Positions 38,180 to 46,596 of a DNA stretch of 64,000 nt are shown here, piece after piece. Every line of letters starts with the position of its first letter. Within the stretch, counting starts at the first letter, position 1. This DNA is from Humisphaera borealis (lineage in GTDB: Bacteria > Planctomycetota > Phycisphaerae > Tepidisphaerales > Tepidisphaeraceae). The notes under the pieces are model-generated. The model worked only from the letters and a program-made list of their open reading frames with translations. It was not told where the DNA came from and made no database searches. The stretch covers positions 2,356,001-2,420,000 of the forward strand of contig NZ_CP063458.1 of the NCBI RefSeq assembly GCF_015169395.1, in the 5' to 3' direction. Made by a program: the position numbers and the translations under genes.

Positions 38180-39157
38180 CTACCTCTTATTCCGCGGCAC
38201 GCCTGCTTTCTCGAACGCCGCCGACATGGCCTTATACGACGCCGTCGCGGCGGCGATGGCGTCGTAGCCGGGCGCTTTCCAGATCTGACTGCTCACTTCG
38301 CAGTTCACGTCGCCGGTGTAGCCGCCGGCGTGGAGCGTCTTGACCACCGTCGCATTATCCGTCTGGCCGGTTTCGCCGGGCAGCTTAAAGACCGCCTTGC
38401 CCTTCTCGAAGACGACGTCTTTCACGGCGACGAACGAGGTGTACGGAAGCGACTCTTTCACCGTGCCTTCGATCGTAACCGGCTTGCCGTCGGCATCTTT
38501 CAGATCGTCACGCTGGGCGTAGTGCGACCAGTCGTACACCATCGACAGGTACCGCGGCTGGGCAGCGTGATTCAGCAGGCGAATCATCCTGGCCGGGCTG
38601 TCGACGGCGTTCATCCGGTGCGGCTTAACCGCCATCGGAACGCCCGCCTGCTTCGCGATGGACGCATAGTCCGACAGCCGACGGGCGAAGGAATCCATGA
38701 GGTCGTCGAGCTTGCCCGCCGCGCCACCCATCACGGTCTCCACGATTGGTGGCGATTGGGGCGACAACTGTGCCGACAGCTCGCACACCCGCTTCAGACG
38801 TTCGAGGTTGGCCGCGAACGTTTTGTCGTCCACATGGAGCGGCAGGTTCTCCATGAGCGCCACCAGCCGCAGCCCGCTATCGCCGATCGTCGACGCGAGG
38901 TCTTTGCGAGCAGCAGGCGAGAGGGACGCCGGGTCGCCGTGGAAATCGGGCAGGCAGCAGAGTTCGACCGCGTCGAAGCCGATCTTGGCGACCGCTTTGA
39001 CGGCCTCGATCGCGGTCAGGGTCTTCATGCCGTAAGTGCTGAAGCCGAGCGTCATCCCTGCGGGTTTCGAGGGCGTGGCCGCAGACGCCCGAAATACCGG
39101 CAATGTTGCAGCGGCTGCGGCCAGGAAGGTTCGACGTGAGAGGCGAGGTGATCTCAT
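38180..39157 (-). CDS. Tat-exported sugar-phosphate isomerase/epimerase-like protein
   Basis: A 325-residue protein with a twin-arginine signal (SRRTFLAAAAATLPV), so it is exported folded. The rest is a xylose-isomerase-like TIM barrel (AP-endonuclease family 2 fold): GFSTYGMKTLTAIEAVKAV, IGFDAVELCCLPDFHGDPA, LSMVYDWSHYAQR and CEVSSQIWKAPGYDAIAAA. Such proteins isomerise or epimerise sugars or inositols, but the metal ligands are only partly recognisable to me and the substrate is unknown. The start at 39157 is fixed by the Tat signal. The neighbour on the same strand is a sulfatase, which fits carbohydrate breakdown. Confidence 0.88.
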   Translation of the reverse strand: MRSPRLSRRTFLAAAAATLPVFRASAATPSKPAGMTLGFSTYGMKTLTAIEAVKAVAKIGFDAVELCCLPDFHGDPASLSPAARKDLASTIGDSGLRLVALMENLPLHVDDKTFAANLERLKRVCELSAQLSPQSPPIVETVMGGAAGKLDDLMDSFARRLSDYASIAKQAGVPMAVKPHRMNAVDSPARMIRLLNHAAQPRYLSMVYDWSHYAQRDDLKDADGKPVTIEGTVKESLPYTSFVAVKDVVFEKGKAVFKLPGETGQTDNATVVKTLHAGGYTGDVNCEVSSQIWKAPGYDAIAAATASYKAMSAAFEKAGVPRNKR

Positions 39158-39199
39158 ATTTGAATCTTGGCTAATCACGCAAACTGAGAGTCTTTCTAC

Positions 39200-39371
39200 A
39201 CGCCGGGTCTGAGCGGTACTCCGCGAAGACCCGGATTCTTCGACGATTCCGGCATTCTGCGCTGCGACGACACGATTGATTCTTGACGGCAACGACTCGC
39301 ATATTCCGACTGCCTGGACGAGGTCACGCTCGGAATCCGGGCCATCGCGGAGTACCGCTCAGACCCGGCGT
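39200..39371. repeat. 172-bp element bounded by a 27-bp perfect inverted repeat
   Basis: ACGCCGGGTCTGAGCGGTAC (arm 39200-39226) is mirrored exactly at 39345-39371. Inside, CCCGGATT and GGAATCCGGG extend the pairing imperfectly. It lies between the Tat-exported gene and the stop of the cytochrome gene. It could be a small non-autonomous mobile element (MITE-like); I see no clear flanking duplication. Confidence 0.85.
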
Positions 39372-39387
39372 ATTTGAAATCGCTCTG

Positions 39388-40866
39388 TCACCGCTCGCGC
39401 GACGCGACCAGCGCGGTGCAAGCCGCCTTCAACTCGGCTTCGTTGAGCAATCCGTCCTTGTCGGCGTCAAAGTGAGCCAACGCGTGTTCGATGTCCTTTT
39501 CCTTCGACGGGTCGGCTTTCATCAACTCGGCGCGGGACAGCTTCTGATCCTTGTTCGTATCGTGGCGGGCCATCAGGTCGCGGGCGAGGCTCACACCGGC
39601 TTCGGCAGGCTGAACCGGTGCCGGCACGAAATCCATCACGATTGCCCCCATCTCGTCGGTCGTCCCTTCGCCAAAGCGAACGCGTTTGGGCGGATTCGAC
39701 GGTTGCGATGGGTTCTCGGCCGAGTTGTCGAACGTCCAGACACATTCGACCATCGTCCCCGCCGGCAGGCGGACCGGCGTTTTGCATTGGTAGTAGCCCT
39801 GCCAGCGGAAGTCCCAGTCGGCGATCGTCAGCAGGTTGATCTTTTTTCCGCCGGGCAGGGTCGCCGTCGCGGTGCAGGTTCGGCCGATCAGGTGCATGTG
39901 GGGGAAGAAGCCGATGACATCGACATCCTGCGTGACCGCCTTCTCGGACCGAAGCGTGAAGTCCTTCTGTCCGGGGGCGATATCGACGTTGCGGTTCATC
40001 ATGACGAACGGAATCAGCGCGCCCTTCGGCGGTTCGTCGGTCAGATACAGGCCTATCGACGACTGCTCGACCTCCGCCTTGCCGCTGGGGTGCAGGTGAA
40101 GTTGCACCAGCAGATCGCACCCCTGAGGCCAAGCCATCGCGTAGCCATCGGGCAGGGGAAGCGGGTCTTTTCCCGGCACCCAGATACCCGGCGAGCCTGG
40201 CATGCGGTCGCCGGGGGCATTCAGGCCACTCTTGAAGCCGGGCCCGTGGCCCTTGGGCTCGGCGGCGAGCTTCTTGGCGATCGCTTCCCGCTTCATCGTG
40301 CTCAGGACCGCGTGATGAACCACCGTGCGATTACCCGGCCGAAACTCGGCGGCGCGGACGAACTTGCCCTTCGGAATCTCGACGGGGATCACAAACGAGC
40401 GGTAGATGTCGGGCCCGTCGGCCGGCACGGCGTAGGGCTCGGGCATGGTCAATACGAGGTCGGGCGGACCGTTGCGCCAGCCATCGGCAAAGACCGGTTG
40501 CGGCGGGCTGTCCTTCGGATCGCCTTCCACACACCCGGCGGCGACCCAATCGCTGATAAGCTTGATCTGGCCGTCGGTCAGCCGTCGCTCGCCGACAAAA
40601 TGCACCTCGCCCGGCGACGCCTTCCAGGGCGGCATTGCCCGCGAAGCCGTCAGGTCCGCCACCTGCGTCGCCCGGCGTTTGACGTCGGCGTACTGAAGAA
40701 GCGGAAACGGCGCCGCTTCGCCGGGCCGATGACACGCGGCACAATTGTCGAGGATGATTGGCGCAATGTCGCGGTGGTAGGTGGGCGCGGACACTGCGTG
40801 CGTCTGAGCGATCAGAACGAACGCGACCGCGGCAGACAGCAGATGTACGAGTGAGTTGTTCGGCAT
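39388..40866 (-). CDS. Exported cytochrome c / copper-monooxygenase-like / EF-hand protein
   Basis: A 492-residue exported protein with three parts. After a signal peptide (about 1-26) comes a small cytochrome c domain with the haem site CAACH (residues 42-46). Residues about 130-400 resemble the copper type II ascorbate-dependent monooxygenase fold, with histidine sets VVHHAV, LHLHPSG and FPHMHLIG in the expected order. Residues about 420-490 hold two EF-hands, DTNKDQKLSRAEL and DADKDGLLNEAEL. The substrate is unknown. The order haem, copper, calcium suggests a periplasmic redox enzyme whose electrons enter through the cytochrome (inference). Confidence 0.88.
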   Translation of the reverse strand: MPNNSLVHLLSAAVAFVLIAQTHAVSAPTYHRDIAPIILDNCAACHRPGEAAPFPLLQYADVKRRATQVADLTASRAMPPWKASPGEVHFVGERRLTDGQIKLISDWVAAGCVEGDPKDSPPQPVFADGWRNGPPDLVLTMPEPYAVPADGPDIYRSFVIPVEIPKGKFVRAAEFRPGNRTVVHHAVLSTMKREAIAKKLAAEPKGHGPGFKSGLNAPGDRMPGSPGIWVPGKDPLPLPDGYAMAWPQGCDLLVQLHLHPSGKAEVEQSSIGLYLTDEPPKGALIPFVMMNRNVDIAPGQKDFTLRSEKAVTQDVDVIGFFPHMHLIGRTCTATATLPGGKKINLLTIADWDFRWQGYYQCKTPVRLPAGTMVECVWTFDNSAENPSQPSNPPKRVRFGEGTTDEMGAIVMDFVPAPVQPAEAGVSLARDLMARHDTNKDQKLSRAELMKADPSKEKDIEHALAHFDADKDGLLNEAELKAACTALVASRER

Positions 40867-40991
40867 CCGGCGTCCTTCAGAGTTGGGTCGGGCCTTGGAT
40901 CGCAGAACATTCTACCACGACGCCGGGGGCTTCATCGCGTCGTAAAGCAGGTGTTCTCGTCCAGTGCGGTAACCGTTCAGTCCGGTTTTCT

Positions 40992-41156
40992 GGTGGGGCA
41001 GGCATTCTTGCCTGCCGCGAGCCCGCGATGCCGGCATTCCTGCCGGCTTGAGCGGGATCGCAGCCGGACTTCGGTGACCGTTGTTTCGCATGACCTCAAC
41101 CGGGCAAGAATGCCCGGTCGAGGTCATGCGAGGCAGGCAAGAATGCCTGCCCCACC
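40992..41156. repeat. REP-doublet-like element, GTGGGGCAGGCA type, with nested hairpins
   Basis: The 25-bp arms 40992-41016 and 41132-41156 are perfect inverse complements, and each folds on itself (GGCAGGCA..TGCCTGCC). The interior contains GCCGGCATTCCTGCCGGC and a nested hairpin 41089-41128 (CATGACCTC..GAGGTCATG around CCGGGCAAGAATGCCCGG). It precedes the NfeD protease gene. The rest of 40867-41299 shows no gene. Confidence 0.88.
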
Positions 41157-41299
41157 ATGAAAGTAGGACTGAACGGTTACCCGGTGCGCCGGAGAAATCC
41201 GAAGCCCCAGCGGGGCGATTCAGTCTTCTGTTGTTTGAACTCGCATGGTTCAAAACGTTTGCCACGCTTATAATCCGCCGCTCCGGGCGGACCTACGAT

Positions 41300-42886
41300 A
41301 TGCTTTACCAACGAGGCGTCATCGTGCAGCAGTACCGCATTCACATTCTCGCGCTTTTCGCCCTGATCGCTTCGGCGGTGGTTCTGAACGCGCGCGGGGA
41401 ATCGCCTTCCACCCGGCCCGGTACCGCTGTCGCCTTGCCTGATGCGCCGACGCCGGCCGCCGTCATTCACATTAACGGCACCATCGACGACTTCACCGCC
41501 AGCCAACTCAAGGTTCGGTTTGGTCGTGCCAAGGCAGACGGCGCGAAGGTGGTCATCCTGTCGATTGAGACGTACGGCGGCCTGGTCACGTCGGGCCTGG
41601 ACATCTCGCGGTTTCTTAAAAACCAGCAGGATGTAAAGGTGATCGCGTTCGTGAACTCCAAGGCGATCTCGGCCGGGGCGATGATCGCGCTGGCCTGCAA
41701 CGAGATCGTCATGACGCCCAGCGGCACGCTCGGCGACTGTGCGCCGATTCAGGTCGGCCCCAACGGCGAAGCGGTTTCGATGGAACCTACCGAACGCAGC
41801 AAAGCCGAGAGCCCCGTGCTGTCGGATTTCCGCGAAAGCGCGCAGCGTAACGGCTACGACCCCCTGCTGGCCGTCTGCATGGTGTCGCTGCCCTACTCCG
41901 CGTATTGGATCGAAAACACGAGCGGCCAGCGCAAGTTCGTCGATGCGAACGACTACAAAACGCTCACCGCCAATGGCGACTGGAAGCCGGTCGCCGGCGA
42001 AGCCAACCCCGTTGACGGCCCGGAGACGTTGCTGACGCTTCACACCGAGCAGGCCGTCCGCTATGGCGTGGCCCGCGGCATCGCCACCAGCGCCGACGAC
42101 CTGGCCCGCCAGGCGAACCTGACGATCGTCGCCCGTTACGAGAACGGCTTCGGCCCGCAACTGATCGCGGTGCTCAGCTCGTCGATCACGCGGACACTGC
42201 TCATCGTCATTTTCTTCAATGCGCTGCTCGTCGCCCTCAAAACACCGGGCACCGGCGGGGCCGAGGCGATCGCGCTCATCAGCCTGTCGGTCCTGGTCGG
42301 CGTGCCCCTGCTCACCGGCTACGCCGAGTGGGGCGAGATCCTCATGATCATCGCCGGCATCGCATTGATCGCTTTCGAGATCTTCGTCTTCCCCGGGCAC
42401 TTCGTGTCGCTCATCGTCGGCGGATTGCTCGTGCTGGGCGGATTGATGCTGACCTTCGTCGGCGACGTCTGGCAGATTCCAGGCGGGTGGAGCATGCCCA
42501 AGAACTGGGACGCTTTGCAGACTTCGATCCACGTGACCGTGCTCGGACTGGTCTGCAGCGTGGTCCTTGCCAGCCTGCTACGGTCGTACCTGCCGAGCTT
42601 GCCCTACTTCAACAAGCTGATCCTGCCGCTACCCGACGGCGTGAAGAGCTCGACGGAAGAGCCCGCCGTCGCGTCCGACGCGGCGGAGACGGACCGCTGG
42701 CCATTCGTCGGCACGGTCGGCACGGCCGCGAGCGACCTGAAGCCCGGCGGTTCGGCACGCTTCCCCTATGGCGACGACAGCCGGGTGTCATCGGTGGTGT
42801 CGATCGACGGCTACGTGCCGGCGGGTTCGAAGCTGATCGTGCAGGAAGTCAGAGGCAACCAGGTGGTCGTCCGGGCGGTCGGGTAA
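41300..42886 (+). CDS. NfeD-type membrane serine protease (ClpP-class)
   Basis: A 528-residue membrane protein of the long NfeD class. A signal/anchor (HILALFALIASAVVL) precedes a ClpP/SppA-like protease domain, residues about 55-270, with nucleophile Ser124 (KAISAGAMIAL) and likely general base Lys168 (RSKAESPV), 44 residues apart, close to the spacing known for the P. horikoshii homologue. Four to five membrane helices follow (about 290-445), and residues about 455-528 form the NfeD OB-fold (GTVGTAASDLKPGGSARF). It should cleave membrane-bound partners of the flotillin encoded downstream. A GTG at 41324 with GAGGCG upstream is an alternative start. Confidence 0.92.
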   Translation: MLYQRGVIVQQYRIHILALFALIASAVVLNARGESPSTRPGTAVALPDAPTPAAVIHINGTIDDFTASQLKVRFGRAKADGAKVVILSIETYGGLVTSGLDISRFLKNQQDVKVIAFVNSKAISAGAMIALACNEIVMTPSGTLGDCAPIQVGPNGEAVSMEPTERSKAESPVLSDFRESAQRNGYDPLLAVCMVSLPYSAYWIENTSGQRKFVDANDYKTLTANGDWKPVAGEANPVDGPETLLTLHTEQAVRYGVARGIATSADDLARQANLTIVARYENGFGPQLIAVLSSSITRTLLIVIFFNALLVALKTPGTGGAEAIALISLSVLVGVPLLTGYAEWGEILMIIAGIALIAFEIFVFPGHFVSLIVGGLLVLGGLMLTFVGDVWQIPGGWSMPKNWDALQTSIHVTVLGLVCSVVLASLLRSYLPSLPYFNKLILPLPDGVKSSTEEPAVASDAAETDRWPFVGTVGTAASDLKPGGSARFPYGDDSRVSSVVSIDGYVPAGSKLIVQEVRGNQVVVRAVG

Positions 42887-42896
42887 TCGAGACTTT

Positions 42897-42972
42897 GTGG
42901 CATGGGCAAGTATTCTTGCCCGTGTCTGCGATCTCGACCGATCGCACGGGCATGAGTACATGCCCTCGCCAC
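42897..42972. repeat. REP-doublet-like element, GTGGCATGGGCA type (copy c)
   Basis: GTGGCATGGGCAAGTATTCT opens the left arm and CATGCCCTCGCCAC closes the right. Left arm folds as GGGCAAG..CTTGCCC. It fills the gap between the two nfeD genes and stops 14 bp before the second start codon. Confidence 0.85.
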
Positions 42973-42986
42973 AGAACGAGTATGCC

Positions 42987-43454
42987 ATGGAATCTCTTCT
43001 GATCCCCATCATCCTGTTCTCGATCGGAGCGGTCCTGATCGCGCTGGAGCTGTTCCTTCCCGGCGGCGTGCTTGGCGCGTTCGGCGGGCTGGCGATCGTC
43101 GCGGGTGTGGTGCTCTGCTTCTTCTACTCCGTCAACGCCGGCGCAGTGGCGATGGTGGCGCTGCTCATCCTCGGTCCGCTGGCCGGCTGGCTCTGGGTGA
43201 GCAATGCCCATCGGCTGCCGGGCGCGCGGTCGCTGTTCCTGAGCGGCACCGCCGACAACCGGCCCGCGACCCTGGTCGAGCCCCTTCGCATGGGACAACT
43301 GGGCATCGCCACCAGCGAACTGCGCCCCGGCGGGACCTGCGAGTTCGACGGCCAGCGCGTTCCCGCCCACAGCGAAGAAGGCATTGTCCCCGCGGGCTCG
43401 ACCGTCCGCGTGGTGGCTTTCGAAGACGGACGGGCTACAGTGCGGCCGGCTTAA
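42987..43454 (+). CDS. nfeD: Short NfeD protein (membrane anchor plus OB-fold)
   Basis: A 155-residue NfeD without protease domain. Two or three helices (LLIPIILFSIGAVLIALELF, GGLAIVAGVVLCFFY, GAVAMVALLILGPLAGWLW) lead to an OB-fold at about residues 90-155 with LRMGQLGIATSELRPGGTCE and GSTVRVVAFEDGRATVRPA. Short NfeD proteins are regularly encoded beside FloA/flotillin genes and are thought to bind them. The start at ATG 42987 follows the repeat; the in-frame codons from 42897 lie inside the repeat and are not coding. Confidence 0.92.
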   Translation: MESLLIPIILFSIGAVLIALELFLPGGVLGAFGGLAIVAGVVLCFFYSVNAGAVAMVALLILGPLAGWLWVSNAHRLPGARSLFLSGTADNRPATLVEPLRMGQLGIATSELRPGGTCEFDGQRVPAHSEEGIVPAGSTVRVVAFEDGRATVRPA

Positions 43455-43622
43455 AGAGACCGATTGAAGGACGAAGATTTAGGAATGAAGACCGCGATTC
43501 TTCCTCCAACATTCGCCGGTCGTCCGGTGAACACAGCTCGCGACTGAATCGACAACGAATCGAATCACGCTGAATCCGGCGGGCATTGCCCGCACTACCG
43601 CCTTGGGAAAGGAACATTGAAC

Positions 43623-44642
43623 ATGCACATTCTCGCTGAAGAAGGGTTCCAGTTCGGAACCGTCGTTGCCGTCTTTGTCGGCATTGTCATCCTCATTTTG
43701 CTGGCCGTTCTCGGCCAGTTCATGGGCATTTACATCCGAGCGATGGTCAGCGGAGCGCGAGTCAGCCTGCTCGATCTGCTGGGCATGCGGCTGCGAAAGG
43801 TGAACGCCAACGCGATCGTTAACGCCCGCATCCAGGCTCTGCGCGCTGGGCTGAATGTGACCACGCCGGAAATGGAATCGCACGTGCTCGCCGGCGGCGA
43901 CGTTCAGCGCGTTATCCTGGCGATGATCGCCGCGAACAAGGCCAACATCGAACTGCCCTGGCGTGTGGCGACGGGCATCGACCTGGCCGGGCGTGATATC
44001 CTCGACGCCGTCCAGACGAGCGTGAACCCCAAGGTGATCGACGTGCCCAACCCCGCGATGGGCCGCAGCACGATCGACGCCGTGGCCAAGAACGGCATTC
44101 AGCTCAAGGTCAAAGCCCGCGTGACGGTGCGGACGAACATCAATCAGCTCGTCGGTGGCGCCACCGAAGAGACGATCATCGCTCGCGTCGGTGAAGGCAT
44201 CGTGACGAGCATCGGCTCGGCGATCGACCACAGCGACGTGCTGGAAAACCCCGACCACATCTCCAAGGCCGTGCTCGCCAAGGGCCTGGACGCGAACACC
44301 GCGTTCACGATCCTGTCGATCGATATCGCCGATATCGATGTCGGTGAGAACATCGGTGCCAAGCTGCAGGCCGACAAGGCCGAGGCCGATAAGAAAACCG
44401 CGCAGGCCGAAGCCGAAAAGCGTCGCGCCATGGCCATCGCACAGGAGCAGGAAAACATCGCCGAGCAGGCGAAGAACCGCGCGCTGGTGGTGCTCGCCGA
44501 AGCCGAAGTGCCGCGGGCAATGGCCGAGGCCTTCCGCAGCGGCAACCTGGGCATCATGGACTACTACAAGATGAAGAACATGCAGGCCGATACCGGCATG
44601 CGCGAGGCAATCGCCAATCCCGGCGACGGCGTAAAGGGTTGA
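43623..44642 (+). CDS. floA: Flotillin-like protein FloA
   Basis: A 339-residue flotillin-like (UPF0365/YqfA) protein that scaffolds functional membrane microdomains. A membrane segment ([21 protein letters not shown]) is followed by the conserved domain ([47 protein letters not shown]) and the SPFH-like part ([21 protein letters not shown]). A coiled coil rich in Ala, Glu and Lys ([18 protein letters not shown]) spans about residues 245-300. The NfeD-NfeD-FloA order is classical. ATG 43623 has AAAGGA nine bases upstream; a TTG six bases earlier is too close to it. Confidence 0.96.
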   Translation: MHILAEEGFQFGTVVAVFVGIVILILLAVLGQFMGIYIRAMVSGARVSLLDLLGMRLRKVNANAIVNARIQALRAGLNVTTPEMESHVLAGGDVQRVILAMIAANKANIELPWRVATGIDLAGRDILDAVQTSVNPKVIDVPNPAMGRSTIDAVAKNGIQLKVKARVTVRTNINQLVGGATEETIIARVGEGIVTSIGSAIDHSDVLENPDHISKAVLAKGLDANTAFTILSIDIADIDVGENIGAKLQADKAEADKKTAQAEAEKRRAMAIAQEQENIAEQAKNRALVVLAEAEVPRAMAEAFRSGNLGIMDYYKMKNMQADTGMREAIANPGDGVKG

Positions 44643-44648
44643 TCTCGC

Positions 44649-44719
44649 GTGGCACGGCCCTTCCGGCCGTGATCCGCTCCGGTGGATCGATAAGCACTCG
44701 GGCAAGACGCCCGCGCCAC
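44649..44719. repeat. REP-doublet-like element, GTGGCACGGCC type
   Basis: GTGGCACGGCCCTTCCGGCC starts the left arm (palindrome CACGGCC..GGCCGTG). The right arm is CACTCGGGCAAGACGCCCG closing GCGCCAC, and a middle stem GATCC..GGATC separates them. The element begins seven bases after the floA stop and ends ten bases before the next start codon. Confidence 0.8.
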
Positions 44720-44729
44720 AGGACCAGTC

Positions 44730-45140
44730 ATGTTCGACTTCATCGTCAAGGCGATCGAGAAAGCCACCCGCGAAGCGCTGGAGCGCAACCGCCTGGCCAA
44801 CGGCGGTCCGCCGCCATTTGACCCGCGATTGCAGGCCGGCGATGTGCCACAGCGAGTTGGCGAGACGTCGCAGCGGGTCGTGTTGCAGGCATCGGAGCCG
44901 CCGGCGCGGAAGCCGCCGAGAAAACCGAAGAAGCCGAAATCCCAGAAGCCGGCCAATGCTCCGCCGCCCCTGCGTCAGCGTGTGCAAAGCCAGGCTGCGG
45001 CGGCCCGTGGCGATGCGACGCGGCCGGCATCTGCCAGCGCACAGACCATCGCGAATTGGGCGCAGCCTCGGACCCTGCGGGCGCAGTTCATCCTGACCGA
45101 GATCCTCAAACCGCCTCTGTCGATGCGGGAGCCACGGTGA
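44730..45140 (+). CDS. Unrecognised FloA-operon protein A with C-terminal QFILTE motif
   Basis: A 136-residue protein I do not recognise. The N-terminus (FDFIVKAIEKATREALERNR) is an amphipathic helix. The middle is basic and proline-rich (ARKPPRKPKKPKSQKP), probably disordered. The end, IANWAQPRTLRAQFILTEIL followed by KPPLSMR, is shared with protein B, whose start codon overlaps this stop (GTGA, 45137-45140). No membrane segment is visible. Position directly after floA and before B suggests a soluble partner of the NfeD/FloA complex (inference). There is no strong ribosome site, as a repeat ends ten bases before the ATG. Confidence 0.82.
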   Translation: MFDFIVKAIEKATREALERNRLANGGPPPFDPRLQAGDVPQRVGETSQRVVLQASEPPARKPPRKPKKPKSQKPANAPPPLRQRVQSQAAAARGDATRPASASAQTIANWAQPRTLRAQFILTEILKPPLSMREPR

Positions 45141-45937
45141 CTGTGTTGACCCTTGCCGACATCTTCGCCGCCAGTGCCTTGCTGACCGGTTCCGTGCCAG
45201 CCGCTTCAGTGTTGGCACGGTCATCGGAGACGGACTACGTCCAGCTCGTGTTCTTTGCGATCGTCGGGGTGATCTGGATCATCAGTGCGATCGTCAAGGC
45301 GGCCGGCAAGCAGGGGAAGACGACGCAGCAAACCTGGACGGGAGACGAGTGGCAGCCGGGCAGTCCGGACGGTGCACCACCGGTTTCAGCCCCCCCGCCG
45401 ACAGTCCCGCCGACGGCGTATGTTCCTCCACCGGCGTACGTCCCCCCGCCGACGCCGGTGACTCGACCGTCGCCACTCTCTACGAAGCAGGAAGCGCCGG
45501 CGTTTCGCGGTCAACAGGCGCAGGTCGTTGTCCCCCCGGAATGGCTGGGACAGGCCCGGCCTGCCGTGCAGCCTCCGCCGTTGCAGCCGGCGCCTTATGT
45601 CGTGCCGTACGCGCCGCCACCGGTCCCGCAGCAGGCGTATGTTCCGCCGCCCAGGCCCTCCGTCGCCCCGGCCCCGGTTGAATCGGTGTCGGCCGCGCAG
45701 CCGGCGTGGGGGAAGGTCGTTACCGGATACGAAACGGCGCGGGCGATCACAGCCGCCCCGGCACAAGCGAAGCAGGCGAAGCAGACACAGCAGCGCGAGG
45801 GAAAGGCCGCTTCGACGACACAGCAGCTCGACGCCGCCGCCATCCGCCGGTGGATGACGCCGTCGGTGATGAAGCAGCAGTTCATCCTGACCGAGATGTT
45901 TGATCCACCGCCGAGTGCGCGGCCGGAGCGACAATAG
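45137..45937 (+). CDS. Unrecognised FloA-operon protein B, membrane-anchored, QFILTE motif
   Basis: A 266-residue protein I do not recognise. I place the start at GTG 45137, which overlaps the stop of protein A by four bases and implies translational coupling; the frame also runs upstream to 45056 inside A. An N-terminal hydrophobic stretch (LADIFAASALLTGSV) and a clear membrane helix (VQLVFFAIVGVIWIISAIV, about residues 37-55) are followed by a long Pro/Val/Ala-rich linker (PPAYVPPPTPV). The end is IRRWMTPSVMKQQFILTEMF with DPPPSAR, matching protein A. It looks like a membrane-tethered version of A with an extended stalk. Confidence 0.82.
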   Translation: MTVLTLADIFAASALLTGSVPAASVLARSSETDYVQLVFFAIVGVIWIISAIVKAAGKQGKTTQQTWTGDEWQPGSPDGAPPVSAPPPTVPPTAYVPPPAYVPPPTPVTRPSPLSTKQEAPAFRGQQAQVVVPPEWLGQARPAVQPPPLQPAPYVVPYAPPPVPQQAYVPPPRPSVAPAPVESVSAAQPAWGKVVTGYETARAITAAPAQAKQAKQTQQREGKAASTTQQLDAAAIRRWMTPSVMKQQFILTEMFDPPPSARPERQ

Positions 45938-45968
45938 CGTCACCCGGGTTACGGGGAGGGGATGAGCG

Positions 45969-46391
45969 TCAGTGCACGTCAAACCCGACCGACTTGCCCT
46001 CTTTGCTCTCTCCCAGATAGCTGATGAAGATCTCATCCCCCTCGGCAATGTCCCGGCGGGCGTAGATTTCCAGGATGTCGGGGGAGTGGCGCTCGACGCG
46101 CGCATTGGGGTCGTGCGCGTGGTTGTAGATCGAGGCATACCCCAGCGCCAGCGCCACATAATCGCGCTTGGTCATCCCTTCCCACTCGAAGACGTACCAT
46201 GAGATGAATGTCGCCCGGCGGCTGATCTCGTTGTCGCCGAACACTTGCTGTTTGGGGATGAGCAACACCGGCACGCGCTCGATCAGCGTTCCTTCGGCGA
46301 TTGGCTTTAAGGCAAAAACACCTCGCCCGCCCTTGCCTCGGTTGTCGGCACGGCGGACTTCGATCAGGTCGGTTTGGCGGCAAAGGTGCAT
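45969..46391 (-). CDS. SET-domain protein
   Basis: A 140-residue protein consisting only of a SET domain, the fold of S-adenosylmethionine-dependent lysine methyltransferases. Motifs are GRGVFALKPIAEGTLIE at the start, the pseudoknot YNHAHDPNARVE (NH..PN) and GDEIFISYLGE with the catalytic-type Tyr. No post-SET cysteines are present. Bacterial SET proteins of this small type occur in several phyla; targets are mostly unknown, with ribosomal or DNA-binding proteins possible. It is convergent with protein B, 31 bp away. Confidence 0.9.
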   Translation of the reverse strand: MHLCRQTDLIEVRRADNRGKGGRGVFALKPIAEGTLIERVPVLLIPKQQVFGDNEISRRATFISWYVFEWEGMTKRDYVALALGYASIYNHAHDPNARVERHSPDILEIYARRDIAEGDEIFISYLGESKEGKSVGFDVH

Positions 46392-46596
46392 GGCGGCAGC
46401 ATCCTACCGTAACCACGGCATCCGCAGGTCGATCGCCACGCTACACGACATCGAGCGAACGAAACCCCTCTGGTACCACGGGTCGGCGCATCTTCCATAA
46501 GCACGCAACGACACCGTCGCCCTGTCGGTAACTGACTAATGCCGGTCGACACTTCGCCGCCGTCGCAAGCTCGTTCACCTCAACGCACGGACCGCT

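Noticed and set aside
41081-41299. N-terminal extension of the NfeD protease
   Set aside because: This part lies in the repeat element and has no signal or family similarity; the signal anchor starts after 41300.
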